Source: Streptomyces sp. SID13726 (lineage in GTDB: Bacteria; Actinomycetota; Actinomycetes; Streptomycetales; Streptomycetaceae). From it: DNA of 64,000 nucleotides. The notes beneath the pieces were generated by a model. The model had not been told where the DNA came from. It did no database searches and worked only from the letters and a program-made list of their open reading frames with translations. The position numbers were made by a program, and so were the translations under genes. The stretch spans positions 62,001-126,000 of the forward strand of contig NZ_JAAGLY010000008.1 of the NCBI RefSeq assembly GCF_010548375.1, in the 5' to 3' direction. Of the stretch, positions 51,105 to 60,887 are shown piece by piece; the stretch's first letter is position 1, and the number at the start of each line of letters is the position of its first letter.

Positions 51105-54090
51105 GGTGCGGGGTCTCTTCTCGCGTGGTGTGCGGGGGCTGTTCTCGCGTGGTGTGCGGGGGCTGTTCTCGCGTGGAGCGAGCCGGTCACCCTCCGGTGG
51201 AATGAGTGGGCTCCCCTCCGACGGAGTGAGTGGGCTCCCCTCCCGCGGAGCGAGCCGGTTCTTCTCGCGCGGGGCCGTGCGGGTGACCGCGCCCTGGGTC
51301 CGTACCCGGCTGCGGACCGCGCCCGGGACCGCGTGCGCGCTCGCGCTGCTGGTCGCGCTGACGGCGTGCCTCGCCGCCGCGTTCCCGCGGGCCGTCGACC
51401 GGTACGAGGACGCCGGGCTGCGCCGGGCCGCCGAGCAGGCCCGCCCCGACCGGACCGGCATCCTGGTGTACGCCCCGCCGCCGTCCCCGATGGAGCCGGC
51501 CCGGATGCGCGAGGACGGCCTCCGCCCCGACGCACTGGCCCGGCGGTACGCCGAGATCCGCGCCGAACTCCCGGACCCGCTCGTCCTGGACCGCGCCCAG
51601 TCGGCGTACGGCGTCCGCACCACCGTGAACATCGCGGTCCCCGACCCGTGGCTGCCGAGGCCGACCGGGAAGCCCGCGGAGGTGAACCTGATCGCCCAGA
51701 GCGGTCTCGCCGCCCACTCCTCCGTCGCCCGGGGCCGGTTGCCGCGCGCGGCCGGCCATGTCACCTCCGGCACCACGGAGGTGGAGGCCGCGGTCTCCGC
51801 CGAGACCGCCAAGTCCCTGCACATCAAGGTGGGTTCGGTCATCCACGCCCCCGCCGCGGGACGTACCCTCGCGGTCCGCGTCACGGGCATCGTCACCCCG
51901 CGCGACCCCGAGGGCGCCTACTGGTCCACCAAGTCCCTGCTGCGCACCCCGGCCCTGATCCGCGAGCCCGCGCCGTCCGTCGACATGTACTGGCTCGGCG
52001 CCCTCCTCCTCGCCCCCGAGGCCGCCCCGGTTCTGCTGGCCACCCCCGGAAACCCGGAACGCTACTGGCAGTTGGCCCCGTCCGAGCAGGCGCTGCGGGC
52101 CCGCGACACCCCGGCCCTGCGCTCCGCGCTCGCCTCCCTGGAGGCCGGCCCCGCGCTGCGGAAGGTGCGCCTGAAGATCGACGGCGAACCGACCGAGATG
52201 ATGGTGTACGAGGGGCAGACCGACATCACCACCGACCTCGACGAGGTCCTCATCGCCTACGACCGGCTGCGCGAGGGGGTCGCCCCGCTCGTCGCGGTCG
52301 CCGCGTTCGGCACCGGCGCGGTGGCCGTCGTGGTCCTCCTGATGGCGGGCGGCCTCACCGCGGACCGCCGCCGCACCGAACTCGCCCTGCTGCGCGCCCG
52401 CGGCGCCTCCCTGCGCGGCCTCACCACCCGCCTGTTCACGGAGACGGCGGTCGTGGCCGTCCCCGCGGGCGCCCTGGGCCTGGCCGCCGCGCTGCTCACG
52501 GTCCCCGAGGGCCGCGCCGCCTACGCGGTCGCGGCCGCCGTGGCGGTCACCGCGGTCACCTGCGCGGCCCTCCCCCTCCGCGCCGCGGCCGCCCACCGGC
52601 GGGTCCGCGTCCACACCGGCCGCGAGGACGTCTCGTCCGTACGGCCGTCCCGGCGCCGTACGGTCGCCGAGCTGACGTTGCTGGTACTGGCGGCGGGGGC
52701 GGTGGAGACGCTACGGCGTCGCGGCACCTCCGGCTCCTCCGGTCAACTCGTCTCGCTGGCACCGGTGTTGGTGGGGGTGATCGCCGCGCTGGTCCTGGTC
52801 CGGCTCTACCCCCTCCCGCTGCGCGGCCTGGCCCGCCCCGCCGCCCGGCTGCGCGGTGCGGTGGCCCATCTGTCGCTGGCCAGGGCGGGCCGCACCTCGG
52901 CATCGGCGGTCCTGCCCCTGCTCGCCCTGCTGACCGCCCTGACGACGGCGGCCTTCGGCGGCTCGGTCCTCGCCGGTGTGCGCGAGGCCCGCGACCACGC
53001 GGCGCTCCTCGCGGTCGGCGCCGACGCCCGCGTGGAGACGGTGGCACCGCTCCCGTCGGACCTGCCGGACCGGCTGCGCCGTACGCCGGGGGTGAGCGCA
53101 CTGTCGGAGGTGAGCGTGGCCTACGAGGCGAAGCCGGAGAGCGGGCCGCAGACGGTGCCGCTGGTCGGGGTGGACCCGGCGGACTACTCGGCGCTGGCGA
53201 GGGGGACGGGGCTGGGCGCGTTCCCGGAGGCCCGGCTCCGGGCATCCGGAAGCTCCGGTGACTCCGGTGACTCCGGTGACTCCGGTAACCCCAGTGACCC
53301 CGGTGACTCCGGTAGCTCCAGCGGCTCCGGGAAGCCCGTCCCGGCGCTCGCCTCCGAGGCCACCGCGCGGACGTACGGCACCCGCCCCTTCCCGGTGCTC
53401 CTCCCGGACGGCGACACCGTCACCGTCCGCATCACGGCGGTCCGCGACCGCACCCCCGCGGTGACCGGTTCGGACTTCCTGGTGGTGGACCGCGAGGCCC
53501 TGCCGAAATCGGCGTCCCGCACAACGGCGCTGCTGCTGACGGGAAGCGACCTGAGCGGCGCCGCCCTGCGCAAGGCGGCCCCGAAGGACGCGTCCGTGCA
53601 TCTGCGCTCGGAGGAACGCGCGCGCTTCGTCGACTCCCCGCTCCAGTCCGGCGCGGAACGCGTCTATACGACGGCGGTGGCGGCCGGCACCGGCTACGCG
53701 GTCCTGGCGCTGCTCCTGTCCCTCCTCCGCGCGGCCCCCGAACGCACGGCGCTGCTGGCCCGCCTGCGCACCATGGGCCTCACCCGCTCCCAGTCCCGCC
53801 GCCTCCTGATCCTGGAGTCCCTGCCCCAGGCGGCCCTGGCCGCCCTGGGCGGTGTCCTCACGGGCTGGGCCACGATCCTGCTCCTCTCCCCGGGCATCGA
53901 CCTGACGGCCATCGCGCTCCCGTCGGCCGGACCCTCCTCGTCCGGCACGGAGTTGCGCACGGACGCGCTGTCCCTGGCGATCCCGGCGGTGTCGGTCCTG
54001 CTGCTGGCGGTGGGGATGGGGGTCGGCCAGGCGTGGTGGTCGGGGAGACGGGGATCGGTGCGGGAGTTGAGGGCGGGGGACGCGAGATGA
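51088..54090 (+). CDS. FtsX-like ABC transporter permease 2 with octapeptide-repeat N-terminus
   Basis: Permease of about 1,000 residues, partner of the preceding one and built alike: N-terminal helix (TACALALLVALTACLAAAFP), extracytoplasmic domain, FtsX core (TADRRRTELALLRARGASLRGLTTRL), second domain and C-terminal helices. Two repeat regions are unusual: seven copies of an 8-residue unit (RGLFSRGV and variants) in the cytoplasmic N-terminus, and a Gly-Asp-Ser linker in the second extracytoplasmic domain. GTG 51088 is inside the end of permease 1; GTG 51106 is an alternative start. Both lie upstream of the repeat. Confidence 0.88.
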   Translation: MKGVSEVRGLFSRGVRGLFSRGVRGLFSRGASRSPSGGMSGLPSDGVSGLPSRGASRFFSRGAVRVTAPWVRTRLRTAPGTACALALLVALTACLAAAFPRAVDRYEDAGLRRAAEQARPDRTGILVYAPPPSPMEPARMREDGLRPDALARRYAEIRAELPDPLVLDRAQSAYGVRTTVNIAVPDPWLPRPTGKPAEVNLIAQSGLAAHSSVARGRLPRAAGHVTSGTTEVEAAVSAETAKSLHIKVGSVIHAPAAGRTLAVRVTGIVTPRDPEGAYWSTKSLLRTPALIREPAPSVDMYWLGALLLAPEAAPVLLATPGNPERYWQLAPSEQALRARDTPALRSALASLEAGPALRKVRLKIDGEPTEMMVYEGQTDITTDLDEVLIAYDRLREGVAPLVAVAAFGTGAVAVVVLLMAGGLTADRRRTELALLRARGASLRGLTTRLFTETAVVAVPAGALGLAAALLTVPEGRAAYAVAAAVAVTAVTCAALPLRAAAAHRRVRVHTGREDVSSVRPSRRRTVAELTLLVLAAGAVETLRRRGTSGSSGQLVSLAPVLVGVIAALVLVRLYPLPLRGLARPAARLRGAVAHLSLARAGRTSASAVLPLLALLTALTTAAFGGSVLAGVREARDHAALLAVGADARVETVAPLPSDLPDRLRRTPGVSALSEVSVAYEAKPESGPQTVPLVGVDPADYSALARGTGLGAFPEARLRASGSSGDSGDSGDSGNPSDPGDSGSSSGSGKPVPALASEATARTYGTRPFPVLLPDGDTVTVRITAVRDRTPAVTGSDFLVVDREALPKSASRTTALLLTGSDLSGAALRKAAPKDASVHLRSEERARFVDSPLQSGAERVYTTAVAAGTGYAVLALLLSLLRAAPERTALLARLRTMGLTRSQSRRLLILESLPQAALAALGGVLTGWATILLLSPGIDLTAIALPSAGPSSSGTELRTDALSLAIPAVSVLLLAVGMGVGQAWWSGRRGSVRELRAGDAR
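51109..51276 (+). repeat. Seven in-frame 24-bp tandem repeats (octapeptide array)
   Basis: Seven consecutive 24-bp units encode RGLFSRGV, RGLFSRGV, RGLFSRGA, SRSPSGGM, SGLPSDGV, SGLPSRGA and SRFFSRGA. The first two are nearly identical in DNA, and the period stays exact through the diverged copies. Confidence 0.9.
53257..53328 (+). repeat. Eight in-frame 9-bp tandem repeats (Gly-Asp-Ser linker)
   Basis: Eight 9-bp units based on GGTGACTCC, three of them identical and adjacent, encode a GDS / GNP / SDP / GSS-type linker inside an extracytoplasmic domain of permease 2. Confidence 0.9.
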
Positions 54091-54121
54091 ACGACCTCGG
54101 CAACTGTTCAGGAGACGTCCG

Positions 54122-55093
54122 ATGACCACGAACCCGACCCTCACCGACCTCGCGCAGAAGGCCACCCAGGCCCGCAACAGCCCCACCTACGGCCATGACG
54201 CCCTGATCACCTGCGACCGGCTGGTCCGCATCTTCACCACGGACGGCGTCGAGGTCCAGGCCCTCCAGGGTCTCGACCTCCTCGTCCGCGAGGGCGAACT
54301 CCTCGCTCTCGTGGGCGCGTCCGGCAGCGGCAAGTCGACCCTGATGAACATCCTCGCGGGCCTGGACACCCCCACCGCGGGCGCGGCCAGGGTCGCGGGC
54401 CACGACCTGCTCACGATGACCGCGAAGGACCGTCTGTCCTACCGCCGCAGGACCGTCGGCTTCGTCTGGCAGCAGACCTCCCGCAACCTCCTGCCCTATC
54501 TCACCGCGGCCCAGAACATCACCCTCCCCCTCCAGCTCTCCGGCGCCCGCCGCGCATCCCGCCGCGCGGCCGGTGAACGCGCCCTGGAACTCCTGGAGTT
54601 GCTGGAGGTGGCGGACTGCCGGGACCGCCGCCCGCACCAGATGTCGGGCGGTCAGCAGCAACGCGTGGCGATAGCGGTCGCGTTGGCCAACGACCCCGCG
54701 GTCCTCCTGGCCGACGAGCCGACCGGCGAACTCGACTCCCACACCGCGGAACAGATCTTCGCCGCGTTCCGTACGGCCAACGAACGGCTCGGCACGACGA
54801 TCGTCATCGTCACCCACGACCAGGCCGTGGCCGGCGAGGTCCGCCGCACGGTGGCCATCAGGGACGGCCGTACCTCCACCGAGGTCCTGCGCAGAAGCGA
54901 GGTGGACGCGACCACGGGCCACGAGACCCTCGTGGCCCGCGAGTACGCGATGCTGGACCGGGCGGGCCGCCTCCAGCTCCCGAAGGAGTACACGCAGGCC
55001 CTGGGCATGCGCGACCGGGTGGCGCTGGAACTGGAGCCGGACCACATCGGTGTCTGGCCGGACGACAGCACGCACCGCGACGGCCGGGAGTGA
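54122..55093 (+). CDS. ABC transporter ATPase (MacB/LolD type) with AbrB-like tail
   Basis: ATPase of 323 residues. It has Walker A GASGSGKST, a Q-loop (FVWQQTSRNLLPYLTA), signature MSGGQQQRVAIA, Walker B VLLADEPTGELD and the H-loop His (VTHDQAV). After the ATPase core (about residue 255) a further 60 residues include LDRAGRLQLPKEYTQALGMR and VALELEPDHIGVWPD, which resemble an AbrB/SpoVT swapped-hairpin domain. It begins 31 nt after permease 2 and energises the two FtsX permeases. It ends with no gap before the convergent gene at 55094. Confidence 0.93.
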   Translation: MTTNPTLTDLAQKATQARNSPTYGHDALITCDRLVRIFTTDGVEVQALQGLDLLVREGELLALVGASGSGKSTLMNILAGLDTPTAGAARVAGHDLLTMTAKDRLSYRRRTVGFVWQQTSRNLLPYLTAAQNITLPLQLSGARRASRRAAGERALELLELLEVADCRDRRPHQMSGGQQQRVAIAVALANDPAVLLADEPTGELDSHTAEQIFAAFRTANERLGTTIVIVTHDQAVAGEVRRTVAIRDGRTSTEVLRRSEVDATTGHETLVAREYAMLDRAGRLQLPKEYTQALGMRDRVALELEPDHIGVWPDDSTHRDGRE

Positions 55094-55762
55094 TCAGCGC
55101 ACGCTGACGCCCAGCAGGCCAAGTCCCCCCTGCCGTACGGCGATCGAGCCGTACGGCGTGCGCAGCCGCAGCCACGCTCCCGACGACAGGAGCGCCAACT
55201 CCCCGTCGGCCCGCAGGAATCCGAGCGACTGGGCGGCGTGCACGGCCCGCACGGGAAGTCCCGTGTCGCCCACGGTCCGGGACCAGATGTCCCGCCCGAT
55301 CAGGTCGAGTGCGGCCCGGGTACGGCCCTCGGGCCCCAACTCCTCGGTACGGGACCGGAATTCACCGATCCCGGCCCGGACGAGCGCCCGCAGCGCGTCG
55401 ACCGCGGGCAGCCCGGTGACCGCTCGCCAGCCGCCGCGCGGGGGCAGCACCCCGGCCCACGGCGGTCCGGTCACCGCTCCCGGGACCAGGGCGGTGACCG
55501 CGGCCTCATCGACGGACTCCAGCAACTCCCCCGCGGACACGGTCACATCGAGGCTGACGTCGAGTCCGTTCTCGTACGGCTTCGCCAGCCGTACCGCCCG
55601 GATCGCCAGTACCTCGAAGGACGGCGGGCGTCCGAAGACGGCGAGCGCGGTGCCGGTGGCCTGGAGGCGCACGGCGGCCGAGCGGTCGTAGTGGAGGAGC
55701 CGGGAGAGGAAGGCCGCGAGGTCCGCCGCCTCCCCCTCGTCGGCGAGGTGGAGCACCGTCAT
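55094..55762 (-). CDS. Hypothetical protein coupled to a thioesterase
   Basis: Protein of 222 residues, soluble, with no recognised motif. The N-terminal half is beta-rich (SAAVRLQATGTALAVFGRPP, FEVLAIRAVRLAKPYENGLD) and the C-terminal half helical, ending in a beta stretch (LRTPYGSIAVRQGGLGLLGV). Its ATG overlaps the thioesterase stop (ATGA), so it is in the ettA-thioesterase transcript. Function unknown. Confidence 0.8.
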   Translation of the reverse strand: MTVLHLADEGEAADLAAFLSRLLHYDRSAAVRLQATGTALAVFGRPPSFEVLAIRAVRLAKPYENGLDVSLDVTVSAGELLESVDEAAVTALVPGAVTGPPWAGVLPPRGGWRAVTGLPAVDALRALVRAGIGEFRSRTEELGPEGRTRAALDLIGRDIWSRTVGDTGLPVRAVHAAQSLGFLRADGELALLSSGAWLRLRTPYGSIAVRQGGLGLLGVSVR

Positions 55763-56187
55763 GCGGCGACGGCCTCCTCCTTGTTGTCACCGGGAGCCGG
55801 GTCGTCCGTGTACTCCTGGAGGAACTCGCGCTCCTCCGCGGTGATCCGGCGCGGCCGCTGGGCCTCGAAGTCGAACGGCACGACCACCGTCGAGGCCCGG
55901 ACGTAGACGAGGTCGTCGTCCTTCACCTCGTAGGTGATGGTGAAGGACGCCGCCCTTATCTGCGAGACCCACAGCTCGATGTCGACCGGGTGGTGCCGGT
56001 GCACGAGCTGCCGCTTGTAGTCGATCTCATGGCGGGCCACCACGGACCCCTGCTGGAAGTCCTTCTCCGGGCGGAAGAGGAAGTCGATCCTGGCTTCCTC
56101 CAAGTACCGCACGAAGACGGCGTTGTTGACATGGCCGTAGGCGTCCATGTCCGACCAGCGCAGGGGACAACGGTAGATGTGCCGCAA
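55759..56187 (-). CDS. Hotdog-fold acyl-CoA thioesterase
   Basis: 4HBT-type thioesterase of 142 residues. RWSDMDAYGHVNNAVFVRYLEEARIDF holds the catalytic Asp and the HVNN motif. Likely hydrolyses acyl-CoA in the cytoplasm. TTG 56187 is chosen because the conserved domain begins at once and the codon lies 2 nt after the ettA stop; longer forms would run back into ettA. Confidence 0.88.
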   Translation of the reverse strand: MRHIYRCPLRWSDMDAYGHVNNAVFVRYLEEARIDFLFRPEKDFQQGSVVARHEIDYKRQLVHRHHPVDIELWVSQIRAASFTITYEVKDDDLVYVRASTVVVPFDFEAQRPRRITAEEREFLQEYTDDPAPGDNKEEAVAA

Positions 56188-56189
56188 GA

Positions 56190-57854
<1,665 letters not shown>

Positions 57855-57916
57855 GAGAAACCGTCCGGCAGCTTGAAATCTGGCAGTGGGCAGATACAAC
57901 CCATCTTGCCTGAGGT

Positions 57917-57930
57917 CCACCCTTGGGTGG
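57917..57930. other. Short hairpin upstream of ettA
   Basis: Perfect inverted repeat CCACCC-TT-GGGTGG in the 131-bp gap between the kinase gene end and the ettA start. It could terminate the kinase transcript or lie in the ettA leader; the 2-nt loop makes it unusually tight. Confidence 0.4.
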
Positions 57931-57985
57931 TAACCCGTTTGGTCGGGGGGCTGTGAGCTGGGGGTTTCGTCGGGCGTGGATACGG

Positions 57986-60202
57986 TCAGCCCGATTGATC
58001 CGGGCTCTGGTCCGGGCTGCGGGAGAAGGCCGTGTCGCCGGCCGTCGCCACGATCGCGTCCTTGACCAGCAGGACTCGGGGCGTGGAGTCCTGGGCCTTG
58101 TCGCCGGGGTCGTCGAGGGCGGGGGTGCGCCAGATCTCCGCTCCGGTGCGGGTGTCCAGGGCGAGGAGGCGGCCGAAGCGGTTGGAGAAGTAGACCCGCC
58201 CGTACTTCGCCGACACCACGGGCGCGGACAGGCTCTCCACGTCCGTCGCCTTCTGCCAGAGCTGCTTGCCGCTGGCCGCCGACACCGCGGTGACCGACCC
58301 GTTGGACCGCACGAAGTAGACGACGCCGTTCACGAGGGTGGCGGTGCCGGTCAGCGGGCGGGTCAGCGGGGTCCGCTCGATCTTGCCGGTCTTCGGGTCC
58401 ACCCGCAGCAGCGCGTTGTACGGCCGCTCGTACCCGGACTCGTACACGTCCTTCGCGGTCTGCGGGGCCAGGAAGAGCGGCTGCCCGTCGACGGCGCCGA
58501 GCGCTTCCGCCTTCTTGGGCAGCGTGGCGGTCTCGGTCAGGCTGCCGGAGGTGAGCCTCATCAGGGCGACGGGCGCCTGACCGGCCTCGGTGCCGGCCGA
58601 GCACAGGGCGTAGGGGGCGCCTCCCAGGACCGACGTGGTGCAGTACTCGTCGAGCGCGGCCGCCTGCCACAGCTCCTTGCCGGAGTCGTCGTACGCGACG
58701 AAGGACGAGCGGTCGGGGGACATGGCCAGCAGTCCGCCGTCGAACGGGATCACCGGCGCGGCCTTGTTGATGTCACGCTGCCACCGCGTCTTCCCGGTCC
58801 CGGCGTCGAGGGCCACCAGGCGCCGGACCGTGTCGTCCGGGTCCTCGTACGTGTAGACCAGCCCGTCGCGGACGCCGATCGGCCGCACCCCCTGGGGCCG
58901 GGTGCCGGTGTGCCACAGAATGCGGCCGGTGGCGGCGTCGACCCTGGCGGCCGTGAATCCCGTACCGCCGCAGAACAGGGCGTCGCCCTGCGCCACGCAT
59001 CCGAGGTCCTGGTAGTCGAGGGGAATGCCCTTCACGTCGGTGCGCAGGGCCGTGCGCCATTCGCGCCAGCCCGCGGGCAGGGACGCGGCGGGGGTGGTTC
59101 CGGTGGCGGTGCCGGTGGCGCCGGAGGCGGAGTTCGCGTCTCCGTTCGCCACGAATACGGCCGCCCCGACGCCGAGTCCTGTGACGGCCAGTACGGTGCC
59201 GAGACCGGCCAGCAGCATCCGGGCCCGGCGTCTGCGGCCGGCGCCGGCCGGGGTGCCCGCGGCGGTGGCGTCGGCGGTGCCGCCCGCCGAGGTGGGGACC
59301 GCGCCCGGGGAGGTGGGTGCCGCCCCCGCCGAGGTGGGCCGGGGCCGGCGCTTCACGGCGCCCACGGCTCTCGGGGCCGCGGTGACGTCGGACTCCGGCA
59401 GCGCCTGGAACGAGCGGTGCAGGTCCGCCAGTTCGGGACGCGCGGCCGGGTCCTTGTCGAGGCAGCTCCCGACGAGGCCCAGCAGCGCTTCGGGCACCCC
59501 GTCGAGGTCCGGGGACTCGTACATCACCTGGTAGCCGGTCATGTACGGGGTGTCTGCGTCGAACGGCCCGGTCCCCACGGCCGCGAACACCAGCAGCGAC
59601 CCGAGCGAGAACACGTCCGAGGCGGGCGTGACGTCCCGGGGCGAGGCCAGCTGTTCCGGTGACATGAAGGGCGGGGTGCCGATCACGTTGCCGGTCATGG
59701 TCAGGCTCTGGTTGTCGGAGGCGCGCGAGATGCCGAAGTCGATGACGCGCGGCCCGTCCTCGGTCATCAGGACGTTGCTCGGCTTGAGATCCCGGTGCAC
59801 CAGGCCCACGCGGTGGATGTCCCGCAGCGCCTCGGCGAGCCCGAGGCCGAGCGTGCGCAGCTCCCGCTGGCTCAACGGGCCGTTCTTCTCCACGACTTCG
59901 GAGAGGGTGAGCCCCGGCACGTACAGCGTCGCCATCCAGGGGCGCTCGGCGTCCGGATCGGCGTCCACGACCGGCGCGGTGAAGGCGCCGCTCACTCTGC
60001 GCGCCGCCGCGATCTCCTGCCGGAAGCGGGTACGGAACTCCTCCTGCTGCGCGTACGACCCGTGCACGAGCTTGACCGCGACCTGCCGCCCCGAGGCGGA
60101 GACCCCGAGATAGACGACTCCCATGCCGCCCGCCCCGAGTCTGCCGAGAAGGGTGTACCCGCCTATGGACTCCGGGTCCCCGGCGCTCAGCGGCGTCATC
60201 AC
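57986..60202 (-). CDS. Ser/Thr protein kinase with extracytoplasmic PQQ-type propeller
   Basis: One-pass membrane kinase of 738 residues. The kinase domain (1-270) has LGAGGMGVVYLG, VAVKLVHG, HRDLKPSN, DFGISRA and GTPPFMSPEQL. A Pro/Thr/Ala-rich juxtamembrane linker follows, then one helix (MLLAGLGTVLAVTGLGVGAAVFVA, about 330-353). The outer domain has WD/PQQ-like blades marked by GRILWHTGT, GKTRWQRDI, GKELWQAA, GKQLWQKA and GAEIWRTP. It is likely an envelope sensor. GTG 60202 and ATG 60199 are adjacent starts after GAAGGA. Confidence 0.93.
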   Translation of the reverse strand: MMTPLSAGDPESIGGYTLLGRLGAGGMGVVYLGVSASGRQVAVKLVHGSYAQQEEFRTRFRQEIAAARRVSGAFTAPVVDADPDAERPWMATLYVPGLTLSEVVEKNGPLSQRELRTLGLGLAEALRDIHRVGLVHRDLKPSNVLMTEDGPRVIDFGISRASDNQSLTMTGNVIGTPPFMSPEQLASPRDVTPASDVFSLGSLLVFAAVGTGPFDADTPYMTGYQVMYESPDLDGVPEALLGLVGSCLDKDPAARPELADLHRSFQALPESDVTAAPRAVGAVKRRPRPTSAGAAPTSPGAVPTSAGGTADATAAGTPAGAGRRRRARMLLAGLGTVLAVTGLGVGAAVFVANGDANSASGATGTATGTTPAASLPAGWREWRTALRTDVKGIPLDYQDLGCVAQGDALFCGGTGFTAARVDAATGRILWHTGTRPQGVRPIGVRDGLVYTYEDPDDTVRRLVALDAGTGKTRWQRDINKAAPVIPFDGGLLAMSPDRSSFVAYDDSGKELWQAAALDEYCTTSVLGGAPYALCSAGTEAGQAPVALMRLTSGSLTETATLPKKAEALGAVDGQPLFLAPQTAKDVYESGYERPYNALLRVDPKTGKIERTPLTRPLTGTATLVNGVVYFVRSNGSVTAVSAASGKQLWQKATDVESLSAPVVSAKYGRVYFSNRFGRLLALDTRTGAEIWRTPALDDPGDKAQDSTPRVLLVKDAIVATAGDTAFSRSPDQSPDQSG

Positions 60203-60333
60203 CGATCATCCTTCCCAGCAGCGGCCTCCGTCACGATCATCAGACTAGGGCCTGCCACCCGGGAAGCGGAGCCGCACCTGGGATGAGCGGTGCGTGTGCG
60301 CCTCTGAGCAGGGGGAACCACGGAAATCATTGA

Positions 60334-60405
60334 GTCCCGGAGCCCTGAAGCCCTGGAGTGCCGGAGTCTCGGAGTGCCGGAGCCCTGGAGTCCCGGAGTG
60401 CCGGA
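60334..60405. repeat. Nine 8-bp tandem repeats
   Basis: Nine consecutive octamers based on GTGCCGGA (GTCCCGGA, GCCCTGAA, GCCCTGGA, GTGCCGGA, GTCTCGGA and so on) lie upstream of the Ser/Thr kinase gene in a 262-bp gap. The period of 8 excludes a coding origin. Nothing else in the gap looks like a gene. Confidence 0.85.
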
Positions 60406-60464
60406 GGAGCACCGCCCCACCTCACCAGCCGACTCCGACTCCGAATCCGCGCCCCCGTCGCGCC

Positions 60465-60839
60465 CTACTCCTCGGCACTACCCCGCACAGCCAGCCACAC
60501 CGCAGCCCCCACGGCCACCGCCCCCACCGCCCCCGCGGACCGCATCAGCCCATGCGACGTCCGCCACGACAGCACCGACCACTTCGACTGCGCCGACAGC
60601 ACCGAACCCGTGCTCAGCCAGGAGCCCGCCGAGACGAAGGACAGGGCCGAGCCGATCGAGCCGACCGAGAGCGCCGAGCCCACGGAGCCGATGGACAGCA
60701 CCGAACCGACCGACCCGATCGAGAGCACCGAGTCGTGCGACCACAGGGACAGGATCGACTCCGAGGAGGTGTGCCGCCCCGGCGCCGCGGAGGACACGGA
60801 GGACGCGGAGGACACAGATGGCACGGATGACTTGGTCAT
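60465..60839 (-). CDS. Ser-repeat protein with C-terminal membrane helix
   Basis: Protein of 124 residues. The middle 60 residues are a near-regular repeat of S-x-x-S units with alternating Leu/Ile/Val (SVLSIGSVGSVLSIGSVGSA and onward), rising from a Ser-rich, polar N-terminus. The end is one hydrophobic helix (AGAVGAVAVGAAVWLAVRG). The pattern resembles short beta-solenoid or hexapeptide-like repeats, though no known family can be named. ATG 60839 is chosen over an upstream start. It lies 48 bp after the start of the next upstream gene's stop region and on the same strand as the thioester protein, so both may share a transcript. Confidence 0.65.
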   Translation of the reverse strand: MTKSSVPSVSSASSVSSAAPGRHTSSESILSLWSHDSVLSIGSVGSVLSIGSVGSALSVGSIGSALSFVSAGSWLSTGSVLSAQSKWSVLSWRTSHGLMRSAGAVGAVAVGAAVWLAVRGSAEE

Positions 60840-60887
60840 GACGTCATTCTGCCCGGCACCACCCTGCCCCGCCCCGGTCAATCCCGG

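Noticed and set aside
49989-51896. Long minus-strand frame across the two FtsX permeases
   Set aside because: Its apparent SPR/PREN repeats are only the reverse reading of the 24-bp array; the plus strand encodes membrane helices and FtsX cores.
60199-60420. Possible 73-residue protein over the 8-bp array
   Set aside because: The 8-bp period shifts frame at each unit and the product is low complexity; no ribosome site.
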